DNA from: DAOVRD01 sp964521715
GTDB lineage: Bacteria > Planctomycetota > Brocadiia > SM23-32
DNA: 39,836 nucleotides
NCBI GenBank assembly: GCA_964521715.1
Contig: CAZFSS010000034.1
Location: forward strand, 1-39,836
Direction of reading: 5' to 3'
Part shown: positions 38,416 to 39,836 of the stretch, piece after piece
Layout of the letters: each line of letters starts with the position of its first letter
How positions within the stretch are numbered: position 1 is the stretch's first letter
Notes under the pieces: model-generated
Told to the model about the DNA's origin: nothing
Databases searched by the model: none
What the model saw: the letters and a program-made list of their open reading frames with translations, nothing else
Position numbers and translations under genes: made by a program

Positions 38416-38450
38416 TGGCAACTGGCAACTGCCGTCTGGCCAGTGCCGTC
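38416..38450 (-). repeat. 35-bp heptamer element, copy B (supplies the aminotransferase stop)
   Basis: Heptamers TGGCAAC, TGGCAAC, TGCCGTC, TGGCCAG, TGCCGTC on the plus strand, 30 of 35 positions identical to 13406-13440. As there, the last two bases plus the next base make the stop codon (TGA) of the minus-strand gene. It fills the spacer between two convergent genes. Confidence 0.85.
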
Positions 38451-39645
38451 ACCCATCGCAACTCTCGACGAAGGCGCGGATCCTCTCCAGCGCCTTCTCG
38501 ATCTCCTCGTTGGCCTTGGCGAAGTGGAGGCGGATGAACCCCTCGGCGCCGAACGCTGTGCCGGGCACGGCCGCCACGCCGGCCTGGTCTAGCAGCGCTT
38601 CGCACAGCTCCAGGCTGTTGTGCACGGCTTTTCCGGCGTAGCTCTTGCCCAGCAAGCCGCGGCAGTCGGGGAACGCATAGAAGGCGCCCCGGGGCATCAG
38701 GCAGGAAATGCCCGGCATCTCGTTGAGCCCGTCCACCATCAGGCGGCGCCGCGTGTCGAATGCCGCCCGCATCTCCTCGACGGAATCCTGGGGACCGGTC
38801 AGCGCCTCGAGGGCGGCCCTCTGGGCGATGCTGTCCGGGCCGCTGGTCATGTGGCTCTGGAGCCTGGCCGCCGCCTGGATCACCTCCGTCGGCCCCGCCG
38901 CGTAGCCCAGCCGCCAGCCCGTCATGGCGTAGGTCTTTGAGACGCCGTTGATCGTGATGATCCTGCTGCGGGCCTGCTTGCTGAAGGTGGCCGGGCTGAC
39001 GTGCTCCGCCCCGTCGTAGACGAGCTTCTCGTATATCTCGTCGGAGATAAGCCAGAGGTCGCGCTCCAGCGCCAGCTCGACAAGCGCGCCGAGCTCCTCT
39101 CGCGTCAGCACCGTGCCCGTGGGATTGCAGGGGGAGTTGAGCACGAGCAGCCTGGCCCGATCGGTCATGGCGCCGGCCAGCAGTTCGGGCGTGGGCTTCA
39201 GGTCGGCCGTGCCCGTGGCGTCGACGATGACGGGTTCGGCGCCGCAGAAGCGGACCTGATGGACGTAGCTCACCCAGTAGGGAGCAGGTATCAGCACCTG
39301 GTCTCCCTGCTGCACCAGGCAGAGCATGATCATGTAGATCGCCTGCTTGGCCCCGTTCGAGACGAGCACTTCCTTCGCTTCGTAATCCAGGCCGTTGTCG
39401 GCTTTGAGCCTGCGGGCGATGGCGTCCCGCAGCTCAGGCATCCCGGCCGCCGGCTGATACTTCGTGAAGCCGGCCTGGATGGCGCGATGGGCGGCCTGCT
39501 TGATGCTGTCCGGCGTATCGAAGTCGGGCTCCCCTATGGTGAAGTTCACCACGTCCTTGCCCTGGCGGGACAGCTCGTTCGCCCTCGCGTTGAGGGCCAT
39601 CGTGGCGGACGCCTTGGCACGCGCCGCTATGTCGGATAGGGTCAC
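38449..39645 (-). CDS. Aspartate aminotransferase (class I, PLP)
   Basis: 398 aa. Exchanges the amino group between aspartate and 2-oxoglutarate; related enzymes take aromatic or branched substrates. Landmarks are VNFTIGEPDFDTP, GFTKYQPAAGMPELRDAIA, PAPYWVSYVHQV, the cofactor Asn in LNSPCNPTGTVL, the Asp/Tyr pair in LISDEIYEKLVYDG, the Schiff-base Lys237 in INGVSKTYAMTGWRLGY and the substrate Arg in GFIRLHFA. The start is a GTG at 39645, 10 nt after GGGAGG. An upstream extension to 39714 lacks homology. Its stop lies inside the 35-bp element. Confidence 0.93.
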   Translation of the reverse strand: MTLSDIAARAKASATMALNARANELSRQGKDVVNFTIGEPDFDTPDSIKQAAHRAIQAGFTKYQPAAGMPELRDAIARRLKADNGLDYEAKEVLVSNGAKQAIYMIMLCLVQQGDQVLIPAPYWVSYVHQVRFCGAEPVIVDATGTADLKPTPELLAGAMTDRARLLVLNSPCNPTGTVLTREELGALVELALERDLWLISDEIYEKLVYDGAEHVSPATFSKQARSRIITINGVSKTYAMTGWRLGYAAGPTEVIQAAARLQSHMTSGPDSIAQRAALEALTGPQDSVEEMRAAFDTRRRLMVDGLNEMPGISCLMPRGAFYAFPDCRGLLGKSYAGKAVHNSLELCEALLDQAGVAAVPGTAFGAEGFIRLHFAKANEEIEKALERIRAFVESCDG

Positions 39646-39714
39646 TTCGCACGATCCTCCCAGAGACGAGAGACCAAGGGCAAACAGGCACGCTTCGGCC
39701 CCCAGGGCCGGCAC

Positions 39715-39743
39715 ATGCTAGCGAATGGGGCGGCGCGCTGCAA
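39715..39743 (-). promoter_or_regulatory. Possible promoter of the aminotransferase gene
   Basis: On the minus strand: TTGCAG (39743-39738), 17 nt, TAGCAT (39720-39715), 70 nt upstream of the GTG start. Both boxes are partial matches (3 and 4 of 6). Confidence 0.35.
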
Positions 39744-39836
39744 CAGACAGGCATGGGGGCTCGAAGAAGCACCGCGGCGGAGCTTAGAGCCTCTAACAGA
39801 ATGACCCGTGGCCGCGACGGAGCGGATTTCGCCGCA
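39744..39836. other. End of window, no gene recognised
   Basis: The last 93 bp, upstream of the aminotransferase promoter, contain no convincing coding frame, RNA gene or repeat. Confidence 0.5.

Noticed and set aside
35366..38605. 1079-codon open frame on the minus strand
   Set aside because: It covers the 3' end of topA, the acylphosphatase, the methyltransferase and the URO-D-like gene, which have clear motifs. No domain is visible in it.
1..39836. tRNA, rRNA or other structured RNA genes
   Set aside because: No spacer contained a recognisable T-loop, anticodon arm or conserved rRNA segment on reading; a covariance-model scan was not possible here.
1..39836. Prophage, insertion sequence, toxin-antitoxin or defence locus
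   Set aside because: No transposase, integrase, phage structural or known defence protein was recognised. The ADP-ribosylglycohydrolase lacks an adjacent ADP-ribosyltransferase toxin, so a DraT/DraG-like or toxin-antidote reading was not adopted.

Overview
The window is about 39.8 kb of GC-rich bacterial chromosome, densely packed with genes in short blocks on alternating strands. MreC, two lipobox proteins, a stand-alone BatA/DUF58 pair, a LarA-family enzyme, DUF362, an URO-D-like protein and an ADP-ribosylglycohydrolase suggest a Gram-negative-type envelope. The gene mix resembles uncultured Planctomycetota or related PVC lineages. This placement is an inference from gene content; no rRNA or tRNA gene was found. 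Promoters that can be read look like ordinary sigma-70 sites (TTGACA / TATAAT-like), including one perfect consensus site at 32217-32245.

Layout: (1) 1-5837, minus strand: a methionine/sulfur operon read from a promoter near 5809-5837 (metY, metX, a cystathionine-synthase-like PLP enzyme, metW), then nth and the 5' part of hypF, which is cut by the window edge. (2) 5944-9119, plus: a DUF58 protein and a BatA-like membrane vWA protein without a neighbouring MoxR ATPase. (3) 9141-10379, minus: DUF362/ferredoxin protein. (4) 10583-13237, plus: secA. (5) 13439-14284, minus: mreC without mreB or mreD. (6) 14487-20178, plus: LarA-type nickel-pincer enzyme, methyltransferase, stand-alone AICAR transformylase, nucleotidyltransferase, divergent EPSP synthase. 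(7) 20215-21832, minus: small lipoprotein and M48 protease with TPRs. (8) 22077-27375, plus: UvrD/PcrA helicase, TRIC-type channel protein, ECF sigma factor with its zinc anti-sigma factor. (9) 27302-33208, minus: small unknown protein, ADP-ribosylglycohydrolase, metallophosphoesterase, ROK kinase, HPRT-like phosphoribosyltransferase, unknown 145-aa protein, polysaccharide deacetylase. (10) 33347-39645: topA (+), acylphosphatase (-), methyltransferase and URO-D-like protein (+), aspartate aminotransferase (-).

Most genes are housekeeping or common accessory types. The less ordinary content lies in the spacers. Four spacer segments carry degenerate tandem repeats with a 7-bp period. Two of these, 25 kb apart, are copies of one 35-bp element and supply the stop codon of the adjoining minus-strand gene (mreC, aspartate aminotransferase) at the same position in the repeat. 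Other spacers carry perfect or nested palindromes (24381-24408, 25205-25252, 17865-17897, 13260-13273) that look like dispersed elements.

On the protein side, the points of interest are an HPRT-ROK-metallophosphoesterase-ADP-ribosylglycohydrolase run behind a consensus promoter, HPRT and EPSP synthase with changed active-site residues, a ROK kinase without its zinc cysteines, an URO-D-like protein with a changed metal motif, and convergent coding overlap between the anti-sigma gene and its neighbour.
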